A DNA stretch of 64,000 nt from Psococerastis gibbosa (GCA_963971405.1 OZ020487.1:25777371-25841370), one strand, 5' to 3'; positions 1-12,452 are shown, numbered from the stretch's first letter. Translations and numbers: made by a program. The notes: generated from the sequence alone by a model not told the origin.

Positions 1-178
1 GACAGACACACAGACATAACAGACATACAGACAGACAGAGCGACAGACATTTCGTAAAAACCACTTTTTTAGATTCCTGGGAGCCCAAAACGTGTGCATC
101 TGTTGAAATCTCGGAATCGAAAATTTCGACCATCACAAAGCTTTCCTTATACTACGTATAAATTGGAAAGCAATAATG
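1..178 (+). repeat. R1 interspersed repeat, 3' part
   Basis: Starts inside a GACA-rich tract and continues through TTTCGTAAAAACCACTTTTT and TTGAAATCTCGGAATCGAAA to AAATTGGAAAGCAATAATG. The same string of blocks recurs near 6660-6815, 18630-18770 and 34900-35037, and in reverse near 27795-27965. The copy is cut by the window edge. No coding potential is seen. Confidence 0.85.
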
Positions 179-1267
179 TCCGAAATCCACGAGGTCGTTG
201 ACATTGGACAAGGGCCACTATAAGTAGGCCTGGGTCCTAAAAAAAAAAACATCTAATAGCCATAAGACGTTTAATATGATTTATTGTACTAGTAGAATAC
301 AATGCCCCCGCACACAACTTTTTGTGATTTTCTTTATAAAAACATATTGAACCATGTAGATAAGGCCCGCAGTTGACTATGCTTAGGCTTAGGCACAAAT
401 GAGTACATAAGTAAGTAATATAAGTAAACTTATGGACGGTTTCCATGTTGCAGCATGTAATTCAAGCCAGGGTGTCACTTAAGTGCCCATTGGTCCTTCA
501 ATTCAGTCAGCCCACAGGGGAGAAATCAAGGAAATCTTCCTTATAATACAACATATGCAGGACGCCCTCCCCCTGCTGAAAGTGCACCAAAGACAAGCCA
601 AAGTACTCTCTAGAAATGAAAACACAAACGTCTGTTGAAATAGGTTAGCTATCCTACAACATTACTCTCACTATTTAGCTCCTTAACGATACTATGGTGT
701 TTCTAAGTCATCATTGAAGAGCGCTCTTTCAAAGAGAGAATTTTGTAGACACCGAGAATAGGGTAACCCCGACAAGTTTTGAATAAAATGAAGCCTTGAG
801 CATTTCATAACCACTAAAAAGAAGAATGGTGAACTAACAGGCTTAAGGGCCATCAAGGCAGTTCCTACAAATAAGAAGCCATACAAAAAATCAACACAGA
901 TTGGATTCATGTAGGAGTAAAAAGCTACTCACTAAACACAGTCAGTTGAAGTGGCATCACCAGTTCAAGGCGGAATAACAATAATATTAGCAACTCTGGC
1001 TTAACTATCCTATCAAACAAGCACAACTGTATTTCGGGAACACAATCATGCTTTTTATCAGCAGCCGTGCAACTGTACTAATTAATAATTGGTCTTAGCT
1101 CACAAGTAAAATTGACGAAGACACTTTACAACAAGTTAACTTTAGGTAGATTCCAAACCAAGCGAACATGTTGCATAATCATGTTATTGCAGGAAATGCT
1201 CGAACCCCTAATTTGAAGTTCTAAATCCAAAAAAAAATGGTGTGCGTGTCTTAAGAGTGTACAGCCC
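179..1267. other. No gene seen
   Basis: AT-rich sequence with only short chance reading frames below 75 codons and no family motifs. I see no repeat shared with the rest of the window. Confidence 0.6.
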
Positions 1268-1615
1268 GTAGGAAAGTGGCAGCCAAAATTTAATACTTTT
1301 TATTTGTTATTTCATTAACTAAGCATGTTATTAAAGAATTGGCACATCAAAGTTATAGAAGACTACTCCCCGCATCATATAATAAGGTATTTTTAGTTTT
1401 CGAAATTGTAGTTTTTTATAAAATCGTTTATACGTGAAAAGTTATTGTTTATAAAATTTTTTCATGTTTCTGAAAAAACTACAATTTCGAAATTAAAAAT
1501 ATCTTATAATATGATGGATGAAGTAGTCTTCTACAACTTTGATGAGCCAAATCTTTAATAACATGCTTAGTTAATTAAATAAAAAGTTATGAATTTCGGG
1601 CTGCCAATTTCCTAC
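1268..1615. repeat. F1 fold-back element, copy 1
   Basis: Imperfect inverted repeat with arms of about 170 bp: GTAGGAAAGTGGCAGCC on the left matches GGCTGCCAATTTCCTAC on the right, and the arms stay paired to the centre near 1440. A second diverged copy lies at 39848-40203 and shares GAAGTAGTCTTCTACAAC. It is non-coding and MITE-like. The target duplication is not clear. Confidence 0.8.
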
Positions 1616-4600
1616 ACACGATAGAAGTCAAACTTTTGTATTACATATTATCAATTACTTTTGAATAGCAACCACGGACAACGAGAAAGAAAGAAAGCGA
1701 GAAAGGGTATGTCTAACTCTTCTCCGACACCCGAGACTAGACGTGGCGGACAATCGCAACACTCGTTGCCTCGCTTTTGCTTTTCGTCACACAAAAAAAA
1801 AAACATTTTCCGGGGGTTAAAAAAATTTCTATGGCAACCGGAATTTAAACTTATTTCATAGTAACCGAAATGTCCAGGTGGTCTGAAACTAGCACAATCT
1901 TGTCACTTTGGGCTGACTATGCCTGTACCTTAAGGATATTTACTAAAATGACTACGTCGAAGATAAACATTTTTCATCTAAGGCACAGAAAGCAAAAATA
2001 TATTCTGGAAAAGCAGAATGAAAAGTTTTTCATTTTTACCTAGTTCGCGTTAATTGTACCAGAACGGTTAGGTTTTTACACGAAATGAAGGCTTTTGAAA
2101 AAGGCTTCCATTTGATGTGCAAGATGACACCCATTTACATTTTAACCGCAACTTTGTTTTTAACTTTTTACCGCATTTAAAAATTCCTCATAATAACCGA
2201 GATAAAGGGTGTGTCCGGGAGGCCTGGAACATATATTTAGCTTAATTACATTTAGTAGCGATGCTTTCCATTATAGTTCACGAGAGAAATGTATAGCGTG
2301 AAAATATTTGTGTTTCGACAGTTTATTGTCGCCTTGAAGCGACCTTGAGTACTTACCCGCAACTCAATTTTGCGTGTTATCCTTACTTCAGTAATTGAGC
2401 TTATTGTCGTGAGAACGTTGCTCACAAGCTGTAATACGAATCATATTCTTACCTGAAAACAAAATGGGCCATTTAGAAAATCGTTAAAAAACACAATTCT
2501 CACCAACCGTACACAGCAGTCCGCATGAATCATGGGGGAAGTAGGTGTCTAGTAGACTAGTTGGGAGAAATTGGGTCAAAGTGTAAATTAGCATTTCCTC
2601 AAGGTAACAGTTTTAATTTAAAAAAACTTTAATCAGTACAAAAGGTGCCTGGAGCCAGCAGCACGAAAAAGGGTGAAAACGCCATTCACGGTGTTGTACA
2701 ATCGGAAATTCAGACCGGAAACGTGCCAGATGGGATTAGACGGGGACAAGAAAATCGATAAGCACATGAAGGCGCCAATCCCGATTCACACTACTTGCAA
2801 ATTTCAGGCACAAGGACTACAGCGGACGATGACATGAAGTGCTATTTACACTTTTATCCAGCAACCCTTTAAAAATGTTTTGACCAATAAAATTTAAAGA
2901 GGAGCCTAATGGGACGTATGGGTGCGATTATACAACGATCGCGAATCATTACAAAATGAGTCTAATCTTATTTCTGATTCTTGCATATCAGACAAGGTCA
3001 ATCATTATTTAAAAATCCACCTCATCCCCCTTTGAATCGCTTTAAGACCGTCGGGATTATAAAAAATACTGCCGAAATCAATGTTGGGTGCATTAATCAG
3101 AAAATCAAATGTTGGCTGTTGCTAATTAAGTTAGAAAATTTCAAACGAATGAACATTCTTAATTCTAATCACAATCACCCTTACAATAGTTCTTGCCAAG
3201 ATTACTACCATAATTGCCAATGATAATATCCCCCGCAATTGTAGATGAAACTTCTGAAGTCCATCAGGGACGATCGTAGTCCGTGGTTTTCCGAGACAAT
3301 CTAACCCACAACCCACCCTGAAACGTTTCTTCCGATGATCTATCTAGTAAACCGGCAGTAGGATAGAAAAGCATGAGAAGCATGTTGTAAGATAATAACT
3401 AAATGATAACAAACAAGATGGCGTCCGTTGGGTTTTCTCCATTTCTGTGTCGGCACGAAGAAAGAAGTCGTTCCCCCTCTATCAAAATAAAATCCCAACA
3501 TGTTGTACCCAATGTGATTCACTACAAACACGTCTTGCAGCAAGACTTCTCGCTAGTTGTGAGTCACTATCTACTGGCTGAGTCATTTCTGACGCAAAGC
3601 GCGAATAGAAAATAAGGCAATATAGGTTGAATGGATATGAAAAAACGTCCAAATTTTAATTTGGTAATGAGGCCTTTTACTTCCTCTTTTTAAAAATACC
3701 TGAAAACTTCATCATGGTCTTTTAACGGTAGGCACTTAAAACAACACTTATTTAGCAAGCAAATGTGACATGAGAACTGTCAAGGAACTTACTTAGTAAC
3801 GACAGCAAATAATACAATAAAATGCTGTTCGGATTGAATTTTATATAAAGTTATCTATTTGCAACCACTGAACGCGATAAGCCAAAGTCCTACAAACGAT
3901 CTTTCAATGCTGATATAGCCTACACACGGCATATACAATACTGATATATTGTATATATCAGCGGTTAAGGATTGTTATATACATATATACTTGTTTTATA
4001 CTCAATTTAACACCGATGACCGATGTCAGGGTACGCATCTTATGTGGGTTATGAGAAATAGTTCGCTTATAGCAAACAAACACTGTGACTTCCCATGATA
4101 CGAATGTGTCCAAATCTCAAAAAGTTAGAGGGTAAGAAAGTCATTACACCCCTCAATACCAATATTGAGTATTCACGGGAGGAAAATTAAAAAAAAAGAG
4201 GAGGGAAATACCGGTATTAAAGCATTTCACAAATATTTTTGACGCCAGGGGGGGGGGACACACAGGGAGATTTGGCACTGAGTGCAATAATCAGTATTAT
4301 CAGTGCACTCAGTTTAAGCCATAAAAGTATTGTAGCCGAAGCAATTAAATATCCTTGCCCAACAGTAAAGCTTGGCAGGAAGAAAACTAGCAGGCACCAA
4401 CGTTAGGCTATCAATGATTACAGGTTAGACTTAGGTCGTGCCTATTCAGACAGTAGTATCGTACAGTACTCTCTTGTGCAATTCTGACAAATGCTTTCCT
4501 TTCGCACGCAAGACCATGTGAAACGCAAACTCTCCCTGTCATTGCACTTCAATAATAGGTCGTGTTGTAAGTATATGGACGATTACTTAAAACTTCAGCT

Positions 4601-5345
4601 TTCAATAAAAAAAATTAACATATGACAAAACCTAAGTTTTTAACTTCGCCAGAGACAAAGCAATAACTAGTAGACTAGTCAATATTTATGACCTTTACTA
4701 CCCAACACGAGGCAGAAATTATTAATAGGTCAAAGGCGAAAATTTAAATTACCTCGCTGACTCTCCAGTCCCAGCCTCGTATTAGAAATTTAAAGCTTAA
4801 TTTAGATAGGGTTGGATAAACGATCAAATTGCATGATACATGCGGAACTAACTAACATGCGCTTAATTTCCCCAAACATCTATTTATGCAAGGGGGTTTA
4901 CAAAACGGAAATTAGAGGCTTAGAAGCACAGATAATTAAAATGTAGAAGTGGAATTAATAACACAGTAGATGTTCAATTTTTACGCCAGCTTCCGAAACC
5001 TACAAGAAATTTTCGGCTAGCCTTATGGATGGCTATTGACGATTGCGAGAATCGTCCGCGTGTACCGGGCAAGGTCAATATAGTCATAGCGAGAATTTTT
5101 TAAATTCCTTACAGACTTACACTAGGGCTCTATATATTTAGAGCCCTATAACTTACAGGCTAACACAATAACTCAAAAAACAAACAGTCATAAACTAGGA
5201 ATGATGGGAGTGAACACTGCGCCCCCCCCCCCCCGCCCTTCGTAGGTTGCTGAAATTATGTATGAATTTTGTTGTTATTGTTATTTAATGTTATTATAAT
5301 TGAGGGGTACCAAATCGATTGCACTATTTAAGAATCCACTTCTAA
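1616..5345. other. No gene seen, 3.7 kb
   Basis: AT-rich, without a coding exon I can support. It holds a small stem (GCACTGAGTGCA against TGCACTCAG, about 4275-4315), a G tract near 4247 and a C tract at about 5221-5235. If the spectraplakin exon at 38656 is real, this may be intron. Confidence 0.5.
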
Positions 5346-5473
5346 GGCGGGGTTTCCATATACGTCAATGGTAAATATGGTTTTGACGTGGTAGCAGACA
5401 TTTTTAGTATATCTTTAATGTCTGCTAAAACGTCAATATCACATTGACCATTGACGTATGTGGAAACCCCGCC
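5346..5473. mobile_element. Palindromic MITE (core family), M1
   Basis: Near-perfect palindrome with ends GGCGGGGTTTCC and GGAAACCCCGCC. The central core is GACGTGGTAGCAGACATT, a short spacer, then AATGTCTGCTAAAACGTC. Flanks are taa on the left and tta on the right. Terminal GGCG plus a TWA target suggests a Harbinger/Tourist-like MITE; the class is inferred. Confidence 0.88.
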
Positions 5474-5908
5474 TTAGATTTGTATCTAACACTTTTGCAG
5501 CAACTGTACAACACTTCCTGAAACTATACATTGGTGGGAAAGAAGAGAGATTTGGTTTGAATAGCTGGCAAACACTCAAAGATTGGCCTAGTTTCGGGCT
5601 TGTAGTACTACAACAACGCTGATTAGGCGAACAAAGACCCCTTAATTAGTAATGCATATTGTTCAAGGGATCATTAGATAGATAAAGCGTCCTTCTGGAC
5701 TTGATCGGTGGCAGAAGTATCAGATTTCACCGCTGAAAGATTGTTAGGGGATTCGAGAGCGCCAAAAATATATTTGAATCCTGGTTTTACAATGCTGGAC
5801 ATATTTGACATTTTTGGAGGACGCGAATGCCCCATCTCTGGAACTCTAGTTTGGGGCCGAAGTGATGGAGTCGGTCCAGATTTTTTTATCGGTCCGAAAA
5901 TACACTGA
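5474..5908. other. No gene seen
   Basis: One chance reading frame (5708-5908) without recognisable motifs. Nothing else is seen. Confidence 0.5.
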
Positions 5909-6815
5909 AAAGAACCGGTCCGAGTTTACTCAAACATGCTTTCCAATTTATCAACATTAGTAGATCTTCTTTTTCTTCAGTCCTTGGCTGGTAGGCCATT
6001 TGACGCACATTAGTAAATAGAGAATATGAGTAATTTCATGGTAAATAATTTTCCAGTGGTTAAATTTCCGTTATTTCGGGAGGGGGGGTGGTTGTCCACC
6101 TGACGTCACTGGAAGTGAGATAAATTCTAGAAAGGTCAGACCAACACATTAATTACCACACAGCAATAATTGCAGGGCACACAATGCATTTGAGCGCGAA
6201 TTTTCTAACAGTTTTTCAAAAAATAATTTTTTTTGCCAAGCCAAATATTTTTTGGGAAAGCAACCTATCCGGTTTCGTTACACAATTTAACACCTAAAAC
6301 ATATCTGAAGGTGGAAATCATCGATAGAAAGGTTTTGCAGAAAAATTATTTTTTAGTCATTTTTCATTCAAATGTACATATTTTTATTTTTTTACCCCCC
6401 GAAGCAAACTATCAAGGGGCAAGCGACCCCCCGCATTTTATCAAAATTAATAGCAACTACAATATATGCGAGTTTAAAAGAAATTGTTGGAGCCGTTTTC
6501 GGGAAATAATTTTTTTAGACGTTTTTTTTTGGAGTTTTTTGAGAATAAACCCCCCCCCCCCCCAAATTGAGTTAGCCCCAAATAAAATGGTCCCGAGGTA
6601 TGATTTTTGTGAACTTAAATGCCGAATTTCATCAAAATCGACCGAGTAGTTGGCCCGGAAATCAACGAACAGACAGACAGACACACATTTCGTAAAAACC
6701 ACTTTCTTGGGTTCCTGGGACCTTAAAACGTGTAAATCCATTGAAATCTCGGAATCGAAAATTTCGACCGTCACAAAGCTATCCTTATACTACGTATAAA
6801 TTGGAAAGCAATAAT
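5909..6815 (+). repeat. R1 interspersed repeat, long copy
   Basis: Aligns by eye over its length with 34213-35037, from CGGTCCGAGTTTACTC to AAATTGGAAAGCAATAAT. Near the left end TGCTTTCCAATTTAT (from about 5937) is complementary to ATAAATTGGAAAGCA at 6796-6810, so the unit may be a DNA element with imperfect terminal inverted repeats. Shared sequence starts slightly outside that repeat. It contains a C14 tract at about 6550 and a GACAGACAGACA run at about 6670. Frames of 105-138 codons inside it are not conserved in the other copy. Confidence 0.85.
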
Positions 6816-7124
6816 ACAAATCGGTGGGGCCGGACCGGACCGAATCACAAAACTCAGCGGTCCGGACCGTCCAACACTTTATTTTTTGATAGATTCTTAT
6901 TAATAAACATGTCTTATAAAAATTGCGCACCTATAAACCTAGTCTAAAAAAATACATATGAGAGGTCTATCGGCACCAAGTCTGAAATGCGGCCACTACC
7001 AACTTTTAATTTTTTTATTGAAACGATAAATCATCCTAAGTTCAGAAAAACAAACTGTAGGTACATGAATGCACATGAATAAAAACGCTCATCAGACACA
7101 AGTATGCATTTTTCTGAAAATAAG

Positions 7125-7315
7125 AAAAAAATTAATTTATAAAAGGTTAATCGTATGTAAACAATTTAATGAACGTGTCCGATTGACCTCTTCAGTCGCC
7201 TCTGTATAGGTACGTTAGTGCCCGTGTAGAGTTACGACACGTCTCCGATCGCATAGACTATAGAGTGTAGAAACTCGCAAAAGCCAGCTACCACCTTGCC
7301 ACCGAAGCCGATACA
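7125..7315 (+). repeat. R2 interspersed repeat, copy 1
   Basis: Blocks TGACCTCTTCAGTCG, GAGTTACGACACGTC and CCGATCGCA recur in the same order at 22660-22830. A partial relative lies at 27680-27775. It is non-coding, possibly a SINE or LINE tail, and I do not recognise the family. Confidence 0.75.
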
Positions 7316-7789
7316 TTTATAAGCCTACCTTCAACGAACAACTTACATTACAGTGTCTTGAAGAATGAATAATGGCAATTAGGAGATGGCGCCTTTCAGT
7401 CTGATGTACTTAACTCTCCCACAAGTCTCCTCCATTCATTTCATCGTTATCCCACCATGTGGAACACCAATATCGCCTTTTAATTTCCCATTGAAAGATG
7501 TGATTTATAACCTTGTAGACTTAATTACAATGCAAATTAACAACATACACCACGGTAACTGAAAGTTGAAAGCAACCTAAAATACGAAGTATTGTAATTA
7601 TTAAATGCCGCATAGTTAATCTCAAGAGAGAACAGTTGAATATGGTCTGATTTGGTGCGGGTTAGTTTCTTTACAGGATATAAATGTATTAAATAATTTC
7701 CGGGATAAGTTATTCTTTTACGTAGGTGCAGTCTGCAGAGGTAGAATTTGATACTGCAAGTGAAAATCGAAGACTATGAATATTGCTAA

Positions 7790-7927
7790 GGCGCAAATTC
7801 GACCGACCTCGTTTGTGATAGTGATAGTTATTGACGTGGTTGCAGACATTTTTAGTCTATCTTTAATGTCTGCTACCACGCCAATATCACTATCACCATC
7901 ACAAACGAGGTTGGTGGAATTTGCGCC
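7790..7927. mobile_element. Palindromic MITE (core family), M2
   Basis: Ends GGCGCAAATTC and GAATTTGCGCC, flanked by taa (7787-7789) and taa (7928-7930). The core is ACGTGGTTGCAGACATT facing AATGTCTGCTACCACG. The outer arms differ from M1 although the core is the same. Confidence 0.9.
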
Positions 7928-8297
7928 TAAGGTTGCACAGTAAACAGGTCTGACAGTTAAGTAACGAGACTGGTCACCTCATACAGCTGCCCCACAACGA
8001 CATGAGCTGCAACTTTGAATGCGTTTTCAAATGTTCAAAAAAGACTATAAACAAAGCATTTAAAGCTAAATAAGAAATTAAGACTTCATCACAGGTTATG
8101 AAGGAGGAGGCTATGAACTGGGCGAAACAAACACGTGTCCGCACACACACTTGTCAACTGTAAATCAATTTTAAGGGAAGTTTCGCGTTTTATAGTGTAA
8201 CCATCTTGCACATATGAAATATCTGTTCTCGTGGAACGATTACACATATACTAAAAGTAAATTAATGAAGATGAAAGGGAACATATTTCTAGCCTAA

Positions 8298-8436
8298 GGT
8301 GCATATTCCACCGACGTCAATAGTCAAAATATTGCTGATATTGACGTGGTAGCAGACATTTTTACACTGTCTTTAATGTCTGCTACCACGTCAAACACGT
8401 CAATAGTGAACTATTGACGACGGTGTAATAAGCGCC
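8298..8436. mobile_element. Palindromic MITE (core family), M3
   Basis: Starts GGTGCATATTCC and ends GCGCC, flanked on both sides by taa (8295-8297 and 8437-8439). The core TTGACGTGGTAGCAGACATT is inverted at TGTCTGCTACCACGTCAA. The right arm is more diverged than in M1 or M2. Confidence 0.88.
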
Positions 8437-8552
8437 TAAGAATGTGGAAATGTACACTCCGGCAAGCTGGCCAGCAGTGGTTCACTTTATTTGATGCTTA
8501 TCACGATTTTATTTTATACTTTACTTGTATTGTATAATTTAACGGAAATATA

Positions 8553-10025
8553 CAACCCAACCACATTGAAGTTCGTCCACTTAGTTATGGACATAATCGC
8601 GGACTCTTGCGCCCATATTGAAGTTCGTCCATTCTCTTATCACTGAATAAATTCACGCACTGTCATTAAAATGACTCTCATTCTATTTTAAAACGAATGA
8701 ATATGTAGCCCCAAAGAATATCTGTCTTATTCGCTATCTTTCATTGCCAAATTGTGAAAATAGGACGAGGAAGACCATTGAACGAAGATTTGTCCGAAAC
8801 AATAATTCTTCTTCATTGTGTTGGTATGTTTTGGCGAAAAATAGGTTCCCAGTTGTTTCTGAGTCGATCTACCATCCAGTCAGTAATAAACCATTTCAAA
8901 ACAAGTGCGTCCCCCTTGCCAAAGAAACGTCCAGGCGCTCAAAAGAAAATCGCTGATCATGACTTAACCGCTTTAAGACGTTTAATTTCGAAGAATAGAA
9001 GGAAAACAACTGAAGAAATTTCTGCGCTAGATGAAACAAAGTTACAGGGAAACCTCTATGTGTGAAATCATGCACAAGAGCATTGAAACAAATGAGTTAC
9101 AGCTTTTATTCTGCGAAGAAAAAACCAGCGCTGTCGCAGTTGTAGGCTGCAAAGCGCCTTCGATGGGCCAAAAACCCCAGTAAATGGACTGAACAGCGAT
9201 GGAATAATGTGGAATGGTCTGATGAGTCCCGATTTGATATTTGGATTGGCGAGCAAAGAGGGAAGTCACCAGAAAAAAGGATGAAGCGTATTTGCAAGAG
9301 TGTGTGAAGCAAATGGATAAGTTTCCTACCAACGTCATGTTGTGGAGGTGCATGAGTGCAGCCGGGGTTGGTTCTCTACATTTTGTAGATGGAACTGTGA
9401 ATAGCCCAAAGTAAATTGACATCTTGAAAAACAACCTAATTCCGTCTTTGCGTTCTTTGTTCCCAAATGGGGGCTAGATATTTCAACAGGACGGGGCGAC
9501 ATGTCACACCACCAAGGCCGCTAGGGCATGGTTCGGGGAGGAAGGCATTCCCGTTTTAACTTGGACAGCAAGCAGTCCTGATGTTTCACCTTTTGAAAAT
9601 ATTTGGGGTGCAATGAAGAAGAGGGTACAGAGGAAAAGGCCGGACACGGAAGAAGAGTTGAAGAGGGTCATTAAAGAAGTCTGGGACAACATAACACCAC
9701 AAGAATGTACAGTCCTTGTCAATACGATGCCTAGCAGAATAAATGATGTTATTAAAGCCCGGGGACACGTTACAAAATATTCATAGCACCTCCTAATGAA
9801 TTGGACGAACTTCAATGTGGGTGCAGCAGTCCACGATTTGACCTGTAACTTTTTTCTGCGTTTCTTTAGAAATGATTTGATGAATGACTAATTATATTCG
9901 ATCTATTACTATTACATTTTAGTTATCATTATTTCGATAACTCGATTAGTTTGGATAAAAAATAAAACCAAAGTTGGACTTAGCGTAAAAATCATGAGTG
10001 GACGAACTTCAATGTGGTTGGGTTG
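8553..10025 (+). mobile_element. Tc1-type DNA transposon with IR/DR ends
   Basis: Terminal inverted repeats CAACCCAACCACATTGAAG and its complement are flanked by TA (8551-8552 and 10026-10027), the target of the Tc1/mariner superfamily. The motif ATTGAAGTTCGTCCA occurs twice at the left end (outer, and about 8617-8632) and twice inverted at the right end (about 9800-9815, and outer). That is the IR/DR arrangement seen in part of the Tc1 group. The length, about 1.47 kb, is normal for a one-gene Tc1 element. The transposase gene inside is broken, so the copy is probably inactive. Confidence 0.92.
8754..9786 (+). pseudogene. Tc1-family transposase, frameshifted (DD34E)
   Basis: The first frame (8754-9065) encodes a helix-turn-helix region with GRGRPLNED and RSTIQSVINHF, the usual N-terminal DNA-binding half of Tc1 transposases. 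The catalytic half continues in another frame: WSDESRFDIW (about 9215), FQQDGATCHT (about 9480) and SPDVSPFENIWGAMKK (about 9578). Exactly 34 residues separate the second Asp from the Glu, so this is the DD34E class. Stops interrupt the catalytic half near 9145 and just before FQQDG. The original protein should end at the TAG at 9784-9786. Frameshift plus stops make it non-functional. Confidence 0.9.
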
Positions 10026-10027
10026 TA

Positions 10028-11276
10028 TATTGTATTGTATAACAAAAATTAAAGCCAGCATCAACTTCAAACTACGAGAAAATAGTGTAGAGTTATCAAA
10101 GTAACTTGCACAAAAGCAGGAAGCTACAGCTCAGGCCGATTAGGGACTGCTGTGTGGTGGGGGCATGGGAAATGAGAAATGGGAAAAAGCGTAAGCGATT
10201 AAACAAATTTGATTAAACTTATTATAAACTTTCGTGAACAGATGCCAAGAATGGTCATAATACAGACGTTACCACGAATATCCCAGCCTGGGTCACCGCC
10301 CATAGCAACATTATCACTCCAATAAACCAACAGTTTCCCCATATTGTTGATTAATTAGTGAACCATTTAGCAGGAGAGTGAAAAATGCATTGAAAAGAGG
10401 GATCAATAGGAAGTGAAATATTATCATCAATGCATGCCAATTCGTAGCTTCCTGACAGCCCCACCGAGGCCCTACTAACATAGAAACGACAGGATTTGAA
10501 ATACAACAGCACCGCTACAGGTGTGCCGGCATTGTTGGTCTAAAGCGTCCCACCCTGTTTTGTCCTAGAATATGATTGTCTCTATTGACACGGCTCGCCA
10601 TGCAAAAGTATCGCATGACCAACATTGGCGCAGCCGAGCACGATGCCACGATGGCAGCAGTGCAGCATGTTATGTTCTGCTCTGCTCTGCTACCCTAATG
10701 AGTGATGATCACTCTTACTATTCTCTGGAAAGCAATGGGGTTCATTTGTGACGTCATTTTGTAGATGGCAGCACCAGTTACAATGATATCAAAGTGTTGA
10801 TTTTTTTGTAAGCCTCAATACTATTTTAAAAGTATTTTTAATTACGTATTATTTTTAAGCGATATTTTTCTATAAATCATGGAGAATATATATATTAAAT
10901 TATATGCAGCGAAATAAGGTCCAGGCATAGTAAAAATATTATAAAAAATATTAAAAGAATTAATTAGATGCTAAGAGCTTAGCTTTCACATGCAAACGGC
11001 GACCATTTCGAATAATATGGATATCGGTTTGTCGTCAGCGAACCTAGTGACCAAACCTGTCCCTACAGAACCTCATTGTCCAGAGCGCAATATTAAAATT
11101 GTGTGTTGGGGGCGAGGAAAACCGTGGCAGCAGATAATGTACCCATCACGGCCAATTATACTTCAATCGCAAAAGTCATAAAATAAATTGACCGCTTCAT
11201 TGCTAAAAATATGGATTTTTCAATTCAAGTTTGTTGTGTGGTTAAAATAGCCAACCAAGAATAATGCTGTAGTGCT
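10028..11276. other. No gene seen
   Basis: No motif-bearing frame. The longest (10990-11181, 63 codons) has no recognisable similarity. I see no inverted repeat. Confidence 0.5.
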
Positions 11277-11284
11277 GTTGTACA

Positions 11285-11551
11285 CAGGCGCGGATCTAGA
11301 ATGAGACCAAGGAGGGGGCTAAGATTAATTTCGAAATTTTTTTGAAAAATAGGGCTGAAATATTGGGGTTTTACGCATTTCAAGACCAATAAGGGTTCTA
11401 TAATATAAGTAATTAACACAATCGAGAACAAGGGGGGTCCGAAAATTTGTGAAAAATAGGACTAAAATAGTAGGGTTTTAAGCATTTTGAGGACCCTAAT
11501 GGGGGGGGGGGCTATAGCCCCCATAGCCCCCCCCCCGTAGATCCGCGCCTG
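11285..11551. mobile_element. hAT-type MITE, H1
   Basis: Terminal inverted repeats CAGGCGCGGATCTA and TAGATCCGCGCCTG lie inside a perfect 8-bp duplication, gttgtaca (11277-11284 and 11552-11559). CAG ends plus an 8-bp duplication are diagnostic of hAT elements. Inside are long G and C tracts (about 11502-11537) and an internal repeat of GGGTTTTA. It is non-autonomous, with no transposase. Confidence 0.93.
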
Positions 11552-12183
11552 GTTGTACACCTTTCTGCATCGATGCCTCATAAAACTTTCCGGTTAATAG
11601 GCTACTTGACAATTATTGAACACTTTTGTAATGCATCCGTACATTTATTTTATGTCCATTAAAAGTATGCTTTTCCTAAAAACGTTATTTAGTATTCGGG
11701 GGGAGGGGGATAGTTTTTCTCATCTATTTAAATTTGATGGCTAAAAAGGGGATCACATGAGCCGAGTGTGCCGTCATTTGTGATGCCGCGAAGTAGCCGT
11801 CAGTAGTGGAATTACGAGTAGTTAGATTCGAAGTATCCGGAATGTGACGTCATTTTCTTGTCATCCTGCCTGCCCGTATTTCGGGTCTTGTAATCCACAG
11901 TTAAAAACACCAGCATTTTTTTTTTTAAATAAATATTTACAAAACCTATTTTATTATTAAAAATTGTTAACCTATAAACTACCTTATCTAGCATATTTTA
12001 TATTTTATAGTTACAACTGTGAAGTAGCCTATTGAGAACTTTCTCAACATGGCGGGCATCTTGATTTATTTTTTGCGCACCCCACTTATCTAAAGCCCGG
12101 TATACATAATATATATATATATAACGTTTGGGAAATAGTGCTCAGCAACATGCCCGGTAGACGTGTTTTTCTCCTTCCTGTAA

Positions 12184-12449
12184 GGCGGCTATTCCACCGG
12201 CCAATTTGCTTCACTTGTGAACTGAGAATTTTGCCATTGACGTTTGTTTTGTTTTAAGGAGACTATAATGTAGATACTTAACTTATCTAAGTTATAATAT
12301 TATTAATGATGTCTGCTACCATATTATAACTTAATTTATAGTAGTAAGTTACATAAGTCTACATAATAGTCTCCTTAAAACAAAGCAAACGTCAATGACA
12401 AAATTCTCAGCTTCACAAGTGAAGCAAATTGGCCGGTGGAATAGCCGCC
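12184..12449. mobile_element. Palindromic MITE (core family), M4
   Basis: Ends GGCGGCTATTCCACCGGCCAAT and its complement, with taa on both sides (12181-12183 and 12450-12452). The arms of about 125 bp contain GACGTTTGTTTTGTTTTAAG and GTAGATACTTAACTTATCT. The centre carries TGTCTGCTACCATATT, tying it to the shorter MITEs. M5 is a close relative. Confidence 0.92.
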
Positions 12450-12452
12450 TAA

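Noticed and set aside
6233..6774. 138- and 105-codon overlapping frames
   Set aside because: They lie within repeat R1, are low in complexity (poly-Pro/Phe from homopolymers), and are not kept in the second long copy at 34213-35037.
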